Shown here in pieces: positions 48,986-59,345 of a DNA stretch of 64,000 nucleotides. A program made the translations under genes and the position numbers. Position 1 is the first letter of the stretch, and each line of letters opens with the position of its first letter. The stretch comes from Zhengitettix transpicula (taxonomy: Eukaryota > Arthropoda > Insecta > Orthoptera > Tetrigidae). The DNA lies in NCBI GenBank assembly GCA_037074705.1, contig CM073591.1:75188532-75252531 (forward strand), given 5' to 3'. Below the pieces are notes generated by a model, which saw nothing but the letters and a program-made list of their open reading frames with translations, had not been told where the DNA came from and ran no database searches.

Positions 48986-49957
48986 TTGATGGTATATATG
49001 TATGTATATATATTAAAAGTTTATATATATATATATATTGTGGTAATTAAAAGGAAATAATTAATTAATAAACAAAAATTTGGACTCGCATTGTTAGCGG
49101 CATAAAACACAAGTCGTACACAATAATGTGGCAAGAATACAATCTTTGTGGGTATTGTAGAGGCTGGTTCGCTAGACGCATAGTAAAGAGTCTGTGGGGA
49201 GGCGAGCTCCAGTAAAGTCGTCTTGGAAGTATAGCAGAGAACAGACGAAAAGTATACATGGATACATGTAACAACAGTTAAAACAGCTAGAACAGTTTTA
49301 CAAGTTGCAGTCTCTGAGATAACTATGTAACATTGAACGCTAAATATTTAGAGTGTTGAGGCTAAATTATTGTATTCTCGATTCAGACCACGTTCGTCAA
49401 TTTTGGGAGCCCAGGTAACTGCAGCCTGCAGTTAACAATCTTCGGAACGAGCTAATATGATTTCGTAAACGAACAGTGAACCAACTATTGCAAAACTAAA
49501 AGTGTTGATTAAAGTCCATGTATAAAATAGCCTGTCTATAAAGTGCAATAAGTGTGTGTGTACGAACGAGACAATTTGCTTGAGTACCAGAGACAATAAG
49601 GTAAATTTCCACAGAATTACTGTCTGTAAACTCATAAGTAAAGATATTGTCGTCAGATTTCGAATTTCGTTCAGAATTTAAAGTTCATATTTCATGTTTT
49701 GGCATTGTATTAATCTGTGTAAATTTAATTGTTTGTGCGTTAATAAATTAATTTGTTAGTCTATTTTAAAATCTTGATTCCTATTATAACATCCTATCAT
49801 TTTAATATTTAAATTACTACAAATTGACGCATTAACGTGGGGCATTGGTTTTTATTAAATTAACTTTCATAAGTAATTACCACAAATTGGCGCCTCAACG
49901 TGGCGATTTAATTGTCTTTCATTTGTGATTACCACAATATATATATATATATATATG
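48986..49957 (+). mobile_element. LTR-like element with primer-site strings, inside a (TA)n tract
   Basis: A 898-bp insert (49039-49936) begins TGTGGTAATTA and ends TGATTACCACA, bracketed by (TA)n. An internal LTR-type end, TAATTACCACA at 49874-49884, is followed at 49887 by TGGCGCCTCAACGTGG. That resembles the tRNA primer-binding site of Ty3/Gypsy elements at the usual spacing. A decayed copy of the same end plus primer string (ATTACTACA, then TTGACGCATTAACGTGGGG) lies at about 49815-49845. AATAAA occurs near 49741, as expected upstream of U5. No gag or pol was found. It is likely a solo LTR with a small tandem duplication of its 3' border. Confidence 0.5.
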
Positions 49958-50311
49958 TTTCTTGTATTTGTGTATTGTTTATGTTAGCGAGAAAATTAAT
50001 CTTATTCGTGAGCGGAGACGGAGATTGTTGTCCATAGTCTGCGTGTGGAGTGGACAGATGCTTTTGAGAATTCGCCGTGAGTACATATTAGTTGTTTCGT
50101 CTCGAATCACTGGACACTTAATAGTGACGACAGCAAGGACACGAAATGGATCAGTACATACGAAGTCACTATTCAACGACCACACCCTGCAGATTGTACA
50201 TATTTCATTGTTCGATAAATAAATGGTGTATACATAATTATTTTGGTAATTTTACATTCAAAACATAAATTACCCGAAATAAGTTATGAAACTGTTTAAA
50301 TATATGAGGTG

Positions 50312-50345
50312 TGAAATCTGAAGAAGATACAATATCCAAACTGGA
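50312..50345 (+). ncRNA. Hammerhead-like relic
   Basis: CTGAAGA (50318-50324) is followed by GATA-CAA-TATC (50326-50336) and CAAAC, where GAAAC is expected. The extra A between core and stem matches the 26.6-kb copies, so it is a decayed relative. The G12 position is changed. Confidence 0.4.
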
Positions 50346-51288
50346 AAATCTGAGCAACTGTGTTATCTGGACAGACGAAGTATATATATAGACTGCTGCT
50401 TCATTCTAAAATTAATTTAACAAAATAATTTATTTGCAGACAGACCAGCGAAGGCACCGATTTTTTTCCACTAACACAACAATAAATGAAGTTTTGAGAA
50501 AATATCGTCAAATATTAACTAATTGATGCTAATATTTAAATAAAAATCCTCCTCCTATTGACGCAATATATTTATACCAATTTCGGCCTTGCGAGTAGTC
50601 AATTAATGATATTCAGTTATAACTTAGGTTAATTGTCTAATTAAGCTAAATGGTTTAACATAAAGAATGTGGAACAAAGGTTTGTAAGATATTGGCAGTC
50701 ATTTCTTAATACAGAGTGACAGACTATATTTTCCTCTCTCTCTCTATTTCTGATGCTTGAGATGTACTGAGAGCCTTGCTCTACTTTCCCCAGATATAGG
50801 AAAATTACTCAGTAAGCTGCCAATGCTTGAACACCACAAATCCATCACTACTCTCAACATAAATTTTAGTCAGGTATCTTTTTTTCTAACTTATTTTGAT
50901 ATATTTTCGCATTTATCATTCACAATTATGTACTCTGTCATTACTGTAGTTATTATTGAACTACAAGTGAGAAATTAAAGCTTGTATTGCGAGCAGCTGT
51001 TCAGGCAAATTGATTTTAGACATATTTTCGATTCTCATGCCAGATAAGTTCAATTGACATATTGTTTCAAATTTATTTAATTGTTATTGTTCTTAATGCT
51101 TTCTCTTACAGCCTTAGAAAATCCGAATAATTCATCGGTGAAGTCTTTTTGTTTCTATAGCATGCCGTATGAAATGTGCAGTAGTAGAATGGAGAGTATG
51201 GAGGGGAGTGTTGCCGTCAGGCGAACTCCGCTTGGGACGCAAGCTCGCATAACGTTATCATAATATTAATTATTATATTTTTATTCTT
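50346..51288. other. No gene seen
   Basis: AT-rich DNA with a (CT)n run near 50731-50748 and short unrecognised frames. Confidence 0.4.
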
Positions 51289-51289
51289 G

Positions 51290-51322
<33 letters not shown>

Positions 51323-51351
51323 TATACATATATATATATATATACACACAC

Positions 51352-51406
<55 letters not shown>
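51289..51406. repeat. Compound (TA)n/(CA)n/(GA)n microsatellite
   Basis: Alternating TA tracts with short ACAC blocks, ending in about ten GA units. The frames that read through it on both strands are low-complexity artefacts. Confidence 0.95.
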
Positions 51407-52079
51407 CAGCGGCAAGGTTCGTTTTATCACGCCCTCTACTTATTTCTTCACTTTTTTTTTCACGTGCAGCATATTCTGAACTGATCACAATATATTCCCT
51501 TGAGCCAATGTTTTAAGAATAGTTTTTTCACTTCCAAGTGGCCGTAACAAAGGTGTTATAGTGATCTCAGGCCTAGGAGCTCTACAAACACAGGCAAGTG
51601 GAACACTGAGCATCTCATTTCCATACTAGTTATTTCTTTCCAGCTATACTTGAATTAGAAATATTTTGACAATGAGGGGTTTAACACTACGTTACTGTTG
51701 GTCGGGTGTTCCATTGTCTGGTTTTAAGGAAAAGGAGAAAGCATACGCACGTGACTCCACAACCCTCTAAAACATACTTTCCAGCACATGAAGACGGCTT
51801 TCTGCATCACCCAGAACTGTGTGTGCTCTGAGGTGATGTTACTCGTTCCCTGAAGACGAACAGCGAATTTTACTCTTCAAACGTTGGTTTATTACAATAA
51901 TCCCTGTTTGATACAATATTCCTCAAATGACAATTTTTTATCTTGGCTTTACTAAATTTCTTAAAACCAGACAATCGAAAATCCGCCAAATACTACACAA
52001 AAATTAGAATATATTTCCAAGAGAAGACCAGCTGTAAAGTCCTACTTTTATTTTGTACTAAGTGGGTACGCAGTGTTAT
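51407..52079. other. No gene seen
   Basis: Unrecognised DNA. A string CCTGAAGACGA...CTTCAAACGTTGG near 51850 faintly recalls the hammerhead-like relics but has no convincing stem II. Confidence 0.35.
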
Positions 52080-52600
52080 CCGGGTTGCATAATTAAACTC
52101 AGCGACATCCATAACCTCGCATTTGACTCCAATATCTGTTGTTTTTGCGTTATATTCTTGTAATGACCCTGCACCCCCACCACTAAAGGTGCTCCTGTAG
52201 TAAGACCGAAAAATGTTGAAATTATATACAAAAATATTTGGAGATACGCTATCTGTCTCATTGACATCGAAAACTATCGGTCCGTTTTAACATGTTTGAA
52301 AATTGCCACCTCGTCTACGCCCACGGGGTTTAACGTCAACTTGAATGAGTTAATTACATTCTGGGACAACCATAACCCCGGATTACACTCCAATCTGGGT
52401 TGTTTTCTCGTTATTGTTGTGTAACGCCCCTCCACCATCACTCCTATGGATGCTCCCCTCTAATACATAAAGTGCTAAAAATTATACACAGAAACATCTA
52501 AATAAACACTATAAATCTTATTCTCGCCGTAAAATATTTAGTTGACGCTAACATAGGCCGTTTTTGTATTCTAGAAAATTTGCTTTGGGTGGGAGACGTG
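52080..52600. repeat. Diverged tandem duplication, ~261-bp period
   Basis: CATAACCTCGCATTTGACTCC (52110-) and CATAACCCCGGATTACACTCC (52371-) start matching blocks that continue through GTTGTTTT, the CACC/CATCACTCCTATGGATGCTCC stretch and ATTATACACA-type strings. Two units only, with many substitutions. Element identity is unknown. Confidence 0.65.
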
Positions 52601-53644
52601 TCTTACTCCTGCAGAGTTTGTTTCCGGTTAGAACGGAACACGCGTAAGAAATTAGGTCAATTTACTTCACGGTTTATATTTGTATGCTGAACATACAGAC
52701 ATATACACACAAACCCACAAACAAACACTTTATTTTATTTGTTATAAAAGATACAAGAAATCGAATTGGAACACATCTGTAGAATCCTTTTTTTTTAATT
52801 TAATGGTTTTCTTAATTTTTATAATTTATTTTGTACTTATTGTAGTTTTTATTATTTTTTTATTTTTCTTACATTCACCATTGGTTTTAAAATATTTTAA
52901 ATAATTTGCATTATTTACAAATATATTAGGCAAAGTTTAATATTCTATTCGTATGGGGTCATGAGTCTGCCTCAGCGTTGCTGCCCCGCGATGTTCCGAG
53001 TTATCCAGTGTCCAATAAACGCGATCTGCCTCTATGTTGAATGTTACAGTATTTTTCCACAGGTCCGTTATCAATGTAGATAACGTAGTCTCTCCAATGT
53101 GGCAACTTCTATCCTTTCTCCTAGTTTATGCAAATTTGTTTGCTGCTAAACCACACACGAGACAAACAGTAGTCCGTAAAACTGCAATTACTCTTAGTTG
53201 GCGGAGATAAATACAACTGCCTTCTAAACGCGATTCCCTGCTCGTGTACAAAAACAAGTCAGCCGGCACTCTCTGGACACTTACATCAACAAGAGTAATC
53301 TGAGCTTCTTAGAGAATCTTCGAGTAGCACTACACCTTCTCCTCCCTAACAATTTTTCTTAGGTGGACATGAAAAACTAGACTCTCAATGCGACGCTACA
53401 TTTCTTTCACCATACTTCCTTCCTTTTCTCGTTGATTTGAGTCAATATAATTTTATATTGGCATAACTTAACAAATTATATCAACACACTAGCTGTAACA
53501 TGGATTAAAACATGAAAGTTTCAGCAAAAATGAAGATAAAAGGTGCTGTTAATAAATTTTTATCAAGTTAGTATAAATGGTTAATCAGGTTTTAAACTAA
53601 TATATATTCTGTACTAAGTGACCTACAATGATGATCCATACATC
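52601..53644. other. No gene seen
   Basis: T-rich sequence around 52780-52910, then mixed sequence. No motif recognised. Confidence 0.4.
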
Positions 53645-53905
53645 AAAGTGTGCAGAAACTCACAAAGTTTCTCGTACATACTGAAAATGTTCAATGTACT
53701 TCTAAGTCACACATAAAACGTCCCAGCGGTAATCCAGTGCGGCCCGTACCTTCAGCATCATTTGTCTGTGAATGTCCTTCACTGCAACTGTGTTGCTTTC
53801 CTTCAGTACTTGTAGTGTTGTTGGAAGTGAGGGTACATAAATAATGTCCTTGACAAATCCCCACAGGAAAGAGCCACGTGGAGTGAGATTAGGAGATCTT
53901 TTGAT
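53645..53905 (-). pseudogene. Tc1/mariner-superfamily transposase, C-terminal relic
   Basis: The minus strand encodes RSPNLTPRGSFLWGFVKDII followed by YVPSLPTT, an ALDYRWDV stretch, a stop, and then IEH. This matches the C-terminal end of IS630/Tc1/mariner-type transposases, where the family reads SPDLTP-D-FFLWG and later LDYR and HIEH. The aspartate expected after LTP, likely the last catalytic acid, is replaced (GGC in place of an expected GAC), and stops interrupt the frame. No upstream catalytic domain or terminal repeats were found. A dead fragment. Confidence 0.75.
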
Positions 53906-54216
53906 CGAACCAGATGAATATTTTAAGCTAACCGTGTGACGGTAATAAGGTAGATCAATGCTGAGAAGAAGCTACTTTTATTGAAAAAAAAACAACTGTT
54001 CAAATGTGGAGATTTTAATGGATTAATAGACTGGCTGAAAACAAAGAAGATAAAATATACCTGAATATTCAAACGGACTAAGAAATATCGATACATTATA
54101 TTATTATACAAAACACCTAATTTAAGATAATAGTTTTCTTACGTAAAGTGATTTTTTACGAGTAAACGATTACTTCGATCAATGTAATTTTCATAAATTA
54201 ATTTTTAAAAAATCCG

Positions 54217-54257
<41 letters not shown>

Positions 54258-55438
54258 GGATTAAAGATCAAACAAAAATCACGGAATGGTGACAATTATA
54301 GTAAAAAAATATGGTTTGTTAAATGATGTAATTAAAAAAATTAAATTTTAAATACGAAACGTTTATTACCAATTTATATTTAGTTGGATTTTGTACAATA
54401 CTATTACATAGATGCCACAGCTTTATTGAAATTTTTAAATCTTCAGGGCCGCTTTTCCGGCCTCTTACAGTTATAGTAATCCGCAATTATAGCCGAATTA
54501 AATAAAAACAAAATATTACAAAATCTTAAATTAAATTTACATGAGATATTAAGGTAGGAAAAAATCTATAGAAATCCGAAGAAATTTGACGAAATATTAA
54601 GAAATATGACGGTACGCAATTTTTATACTAGGTTTAAAATGGAAATTTCGTACATATCAATCATCGGAGCTGCTCTCATAAAACACTACTTATTCATTTC
54701 ACCAATAATTTAAAAGGAATTTTTTTTAACATGCCATGGTATAACACCTACGTCAGCACAATAATCCAATTCTCCACATTACCTCAGACAATGAAGTCCT
54801 ACAGAATGTTATAGCGGATAAACCGATCAGTTTTAAATCGCCGTTGAGTTATATCTCTCTCATCAACTTATAGCCTGTTTTCGAAACCTTATTTAGTTTT
54901 ACTTTGCTACATTACCGGCCAACTGACCGCCGGACACGTCTCCAACATTCCTTCTAGAGCTTTTTCATCCAACATCTACCAGCCGACTCTATTGTCCTAG
55001 TTCATATCGCAGACTCAGACTGTACAGACTCTTTCTCAAAACGTTGCCGACAATAATACGTCTGAAAACTCCACATTCTTATGCAATGCTGACTGTTGCC
55101 AACAATACCTGGTCGATAATATTACGCTGACAATACAAATATTAAAGAAATTACAATAAATCCTTGCATTATTTATTTGGTGGTCTCCACAATGTATATA
55201 GACTCTACATGTGTTCCTGTATGGTAGTTATGCATGATGGAGACGCGCTTTGTTGTGGATGTATAATAATATTTATAGCCGGTTTTTTTTATTAAACAAA
55301 ACTTTTATCTTAAGATTATCTGTTGTTACATAAGTATTAGAGTATATACAATTAAAATCCTGTACATAATTAACCTGGAAACTTGTCACTTAATTTAATC
55401 CAGCAATTAACATAACTTTGCAATTTTTTTTCATGTAT
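53906..55438. other. No gene seen; (TA)n at 54218-54256
   Basis: AT-rich DNA. The (TA)n tract is framed by AATCCGTA and TACGGATT, so the whole block is an inverted repeat that could extrude as a cruciform. The rest is unrecognised. Confidence 0.45.
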
Positions 55439-55439
55439 T

Positions 55440-56172
55440 TTAATTTGGGTGTCTGAGGTGCATACATTGTTGGGTTATGAGGGATCGCTGGTGATGTTGA
55501 ATTTGATGGGATGGATGGAGTGGGTGGGTGGGGTCTGCGGGTATGAGTATGGGGTGGGTTAGGAGGTGTCAGAGTGTTCTGGGGGAAGGATGAGGTCGAT
55601 AGAGCGTTTTCTCTTGAGGCGACGTGCGTGTGGGGGTGGGGGAGGGTTGCAATGGAATTGCTGGATCGTGGTGTTGGGATGATTGAAGGTGCTTTTGATT
55701 AATGAGGTTACGGATTTGGTGATTATTGAGTTGACTTGGGGAAGTTTAATGTTGTGGTGGATGATGGAATTTCTGAGGTACCAGGGAGAGTTAGTGATGG
55801 TGCGAAGGATTATGTTTGGTTTGGATTTTGGCTGAATGGGGTTTGGCTGTTGCTCCCCATATGGATGCGGCGTAGGACCAGGTGGGTTGAATTATGGAGA
55901 GATATACTAGGCGTTTTGTGCTGAAGGCGAGTGGGGATTTTCTGTTTAGGAGAGGATATAAAGTTCTGAATTTAAGGTTAAATTTAGAGAGAAGGTGTTT
56001 AATGTGGGGTTTCCAAGAGAGTTTTGAATCGAAGAGGAGTCCTAGGTAGGTGGTTTCTGTTTTTGTGGGTATTTCGGCGTTGTTTAGATATAGGGGGATG
56101 TGCGGAGGAGGATTTTTTGGATAGTGTGAATGGGACGGTTATTGATTTGGTGGGATTTATGCTGATTGCATA
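55440..56172 (-). pseudogene. Jockey-like LINE reverse transcriptase, C-terminal relic
   Basis: Minus-strand translation gives AISINPTKS, then after a frameshift (about 56092-56100) TTYLGLLFDSKLSWKPHI and SIIQPTWSYAASIWG. After a second shift (about 55811-55820) it gives ILRTITNSPWYLRNS, a basic ARRLKRKRSIDLI stretch and a TAA at 55561-55559. These are the end of the palm, the thumb and the C-terminal tail of Jockey-clade reverse transcriptases. The catalytic YADD and everything upstream are missing (5' truncation near 56172). The strand bias, G/T-rich on the plus strand, stands out. It is unrelated at sequence level to the relic at 25.1 kb beyond shared domains. Confidence 0.85.
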
Positions 56173-57370
56173 GCCGGTTGTAACCCCTAATGGGTTTCTG
56201 TTTGCAACAACAAAAGAGGAAGCAATACACCGCACCACGCTTGACGTACGTAGTGTTTCTATAGATGGGATTGCTTTGTAAACTTGCCAACAGCAGGTGG
56301 CTTAAGTGACAATTACAGGCCTACCATTCCTAAGTACGACAGAAGCTATTGAACCACGCCCATCAGCCTCGCCAGAAATACTTCCGCTATATACATGCTC
56401 CAATTTTGACACGTTACACAATAAGCTAAGAGGAAAGCGTTTAATCCTAAACAAGCTTTAACCTAAGAGATTTCTTTGAGATACGTCTGCGCCTGTTAAG
56501 CCTATTGAATGCTAATAGTAAAGCTTTCGTTTTTTGAGTGTACAACATATGTTTTACAAGATAACTCACATGTAAATATTTAAGGCGCGAACGATTGTAA
56601 CGGTTCCTAATATGATCTCAGGATAGTTAGGAAATGGGAAAATATTGCAACCACTGCTCAATCCTAACATTATATTACCTATGTATTCAGTAACATGGCC
56701 TTGTGTGTCTTCCTGGAAATTACGTAGCTAACTTATGCATTTTATTTATGGCATAAACATCTAGTAGAAGGGTAATTATTGTCTGTATTAGTGGCCTTAT
56801 AACGCCGATGTCTATTGTGCGCAGGTGCCCTTGCGCTGTCAATATGGTCCATACGCACCTAGAGCTTGACCGCATTAGGCAGTTATGGTATATGTGTTTA
56901 TTCCGTTATGCCTCCCCTGCCTTATCTCTGTCATACGCCTTCGTTTCTTTTGGCTGTTATAGACTAATGCGAATTATTTATGCCTTTTCTTGTAATAGCA
57001 CGGAACTTAAATATTTCGAGTATATAGGGTAGCTGATTTATATGAAGACATTTAAGTATCTGTCTCGAAAACTACCCATCGTATAAAAAAAATAGACAAT
57101 GAAAGTTGTTCGTCTAGAAGGAAGACATTAAATGATACAAAACGAGACTCCCCTCAACTACCTCCGTGAGGTGGGGGAAGAGGGAACGTATAATACCTAA
57201 ATGGAAACCCCCATTTTTTATTGCATATATTGATTCACAGATGGAGCTGCAGTTGATATAAATCGGAAAATATTAGTCATGCCTTTAGCAATAAGTCAGA
57301 AACTAATTTCATAATTATTTATATATCAATATATATTCTGACTATTGACGAAAAGACTAATAAATAGATA
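56173..57370. other. No gene seen; part shared with 63.2 kb
   Basis: GCACCTAGAGCTTGACCGC...GTGTTTATTCC near 56856-56903 recurs at about 63175-63222 as GCGCCTAGAGCTTGACGTC...GTGTTTATTCC. A weaker match, AATAAGTCAGA, occurs downstream of both. They may be two copies of one old repeat. No coding similarity. Confidence 0.4.
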
Positions 57371-57552
57371 AACATCAGCAATTTTTATATTAATTAAATT
57401 AACGTTTCATCACTTAATTTGCGACTTCTTGAGGTTCAATATCCTATTTTTTTTAAAACTTGAACCTGATGAGGTCGCAAATTAAGTGATGAATCGTTGT
57501 TAATTTAATTAACAAATTCTTTTCCTCCGACTTAAAATTGGCTGATGTTTAT
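57371..57552. repeat. Foldback with hammerhead-like cores in both arms
   Basis: Arms at 57371-57439 and 57460-57549 are reverse complements around a 20-nt loop. The right arm has an intact CTGATGA (57466-57472). GTCGC (57474-57478) pairs with GTGAT (57486-57490) through two G-U pairs, then GAATC stands for GAAAC. The left arm, on the minus strand, has an altered core but an intact GAAAC (57408-57404). The changes in stem II (GCGAC to GTGAT) look like CpG decay. Confidence 0.6.
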
Positions 57553-58098
57553 TTATTTCATAACTAACCAGCGATAACGACATGGATGTATTGGAGTATT
57601 TTGCCCCGTCGTGGTGCTTGTTTAAAGCGATCAGCCTTGCCTGTCCCAAAACGGGGTTCTTGTTTTAGGTGAATACAACTCTCTTATCTTATTTTGTTGA
57701 TCGATATTCCGCTTTTCTTCTTCGGTTAATTATTTTCTATTTCTGACAAATAAATATTTCCATGTTTCAGTAAGAGAAATAGCATAACACGTGGAGAGGC
57801 AGTAATGTTTAAAATCTCCAGATCTAGTGAGTTTTATTATTAATTTTTAGAGGTAAAATCGTAGATACGCGCAGAAAACATCCACGTGTTGGAATTCTGG
57901 AGACTCATCAATGGTTCACTTAACTCCTATGAAACAGTTATGACCTTAATAACAGTTTTACGTAAACCGACGTTTCGGTACCCTCCTCAAGATTAAAAAT
58001 TATTTGAAGTAAAATAATAAACAATATGAATAGGCAACAGTCGACAATAATAAACTTGTAAGAAAAAGCTATTGTCTGTCAAAGGATTTTTTTTTACC
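57553..58098. other. No gene seen; hammerhead-like relic at 57965-57992 (minus)
   Basis: On the minus strand CTTGAGGAGGGTACCGAAAC runs on into GTCGGTTTACGTA. TTGAGGA stands for CTGANGA, GGTACC forms a tiny stem II, GAAA is intact, and ACGT pairs with ACGT as a 4-bp stem III with A after it. Core position 3 is U instead of C. Confidence 0.4.
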
Positions 58099-58521
58099 CA
58101 CAAGCCGAGGCACCTCGGCCTGTTTTTGCGAGATGTATGTTCCGAGGGTCGTAGACCTTGGGCATACGGTAAGAGTTATCCGCTGTTCCCGTTGTAACAG
58201 TCAGCGAGTTGCCTCCAAAATTGGTCAAGATACGGAGATGAAAATGCTGCAACCCCACATCAAACGCCTCTCCCGCCATGGGAAGGGCATGGGACAAGCC
58301 TCATGCCCTGCTTACCGGCTCCAGGTTTTCTAGTGTTTGTCCTGCTTCCCTTTTTGGGACATTCCGGGTAGGGTCATTAAAACTACATTTCGACGACCCT
58401 AGTTGTCCCTTGGCTACCTTCCTCTACCCTTCCGCATCCCCCTTTCAAATCCTTTCCTATTAAAGGGGAGTTGTCAGCACGTGGATTACCCTCGTGTAGC
58501 CTGTTTTTCTATATAAAAAAA
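58099..58521 (+). mobile_element. Family A element, old full-length copy
   Basis: From CCCACAAGCCGAGGCACC to TGTAGCCTGTTTTTC plus an A-rich tail, covering the whole body. It has many substitutions (for example GTTGTAACAGTCAGCG where recent copies have ATTGGAATAGTCGGCC). It is clearly older than the 31.4-kb array, so family A has been active over a long time. Confidence 0.8.
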
Positions 58522-59084
58522 AGTTCGTATCGAGGGCCTCTATGCCAAAAAAATATACAACACTGACGCTGTAACCTTGTTTATCTACAAATACACAGTA
58601 GGATCCATCTGAGTTAGCATACTTTTGCATAAGCTCAAAATATTGTTGTACCTTGCTTTGTTTCCGTGAGGCTGGTCCGTTTTCACGTACTCCTCTTTCA
58701 CTGTCGAAAATTTGGTACCTTTTAACGTCTGTTTTATTTTGAGTTTAGGTTTGACTTTCAAGCAATCTGGCGTTTCCACTGATCAAAAATTGTTTGGCTG
58801 AGAATGGAAAAATTGCGGTTAAGTGTTAGGCGACGCATTGGACTGGTAAAAGATTCCACTCATTCTTCCACAAATCATTGCGCTTCTTTCTAACCCTTTC
58901 TCACAATTTTTTCAATAACGTTTCGTAATGTTGAAGGATAACTGGGTTCCCAATCTGCCGTAACGTTAAGAAAACGATAAGCATTGCCTTGAACACAAAA
59001 CTACTCATCCGTGCTTATTTTATTTTTTCGATGCTGATGTTTTCCAATTCTTTGACTACCGTATGGTTTCTTGTCCTTAAGTAT
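58522..59084. other. No gene seen
   Basis: Unrecognised mixed sequence with short frames. Confidence 0.4.
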
Positions 59085-59345
59085 AGGTCACGAGAAATAG
59101 CAAGTCGTGTCAAGATAAAATGCGCAGTGGTCCACTCCCCTGTAATATTTTCTGTTTATTTCAGCATATGTTGTGCACAAAAAAAAACAGTCGTGAAAGT
59201 TAAGAGATGATCAAATAGGATATGGTAATCAGACCTTGGTGGTGTATATCCAGCTTCTCTGCTAGAGGAAGTTCCCAACTGACGACAGTATTCCCTTCTT
59301 CTACTGCGCATCTGACACGGCTCGCTGTATCTCACGACTTAAACA
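59085..59345. repeat. Dispersed repeat D, copy 2
   Basis: Collinear with 38290-38705 but shorter (shared blocks AAATAGCAAG, CAAGATAAAATGCGCAGT, CCAGCTTCTCTGC, AGTTCCCAACTGACGACAGT and GTATCTCACGA). About 150 bp of copy 1 is missing here. Identity unknown. Confidence 0.55.

Noticed and set aside
51273..51488. Open frames of 65-71 codons on both strands, rich in I and Y
   Set aside because: They translate a (TA)n/(CA)n/(GA)n microsatellite and are low-complexity artefacts.
51840..51885. CCTGAAGACGA...CTTCAAACG as another hammerhead-like site
   Set aside because: No convincing stem II and GAAAC is changed; likely chance.
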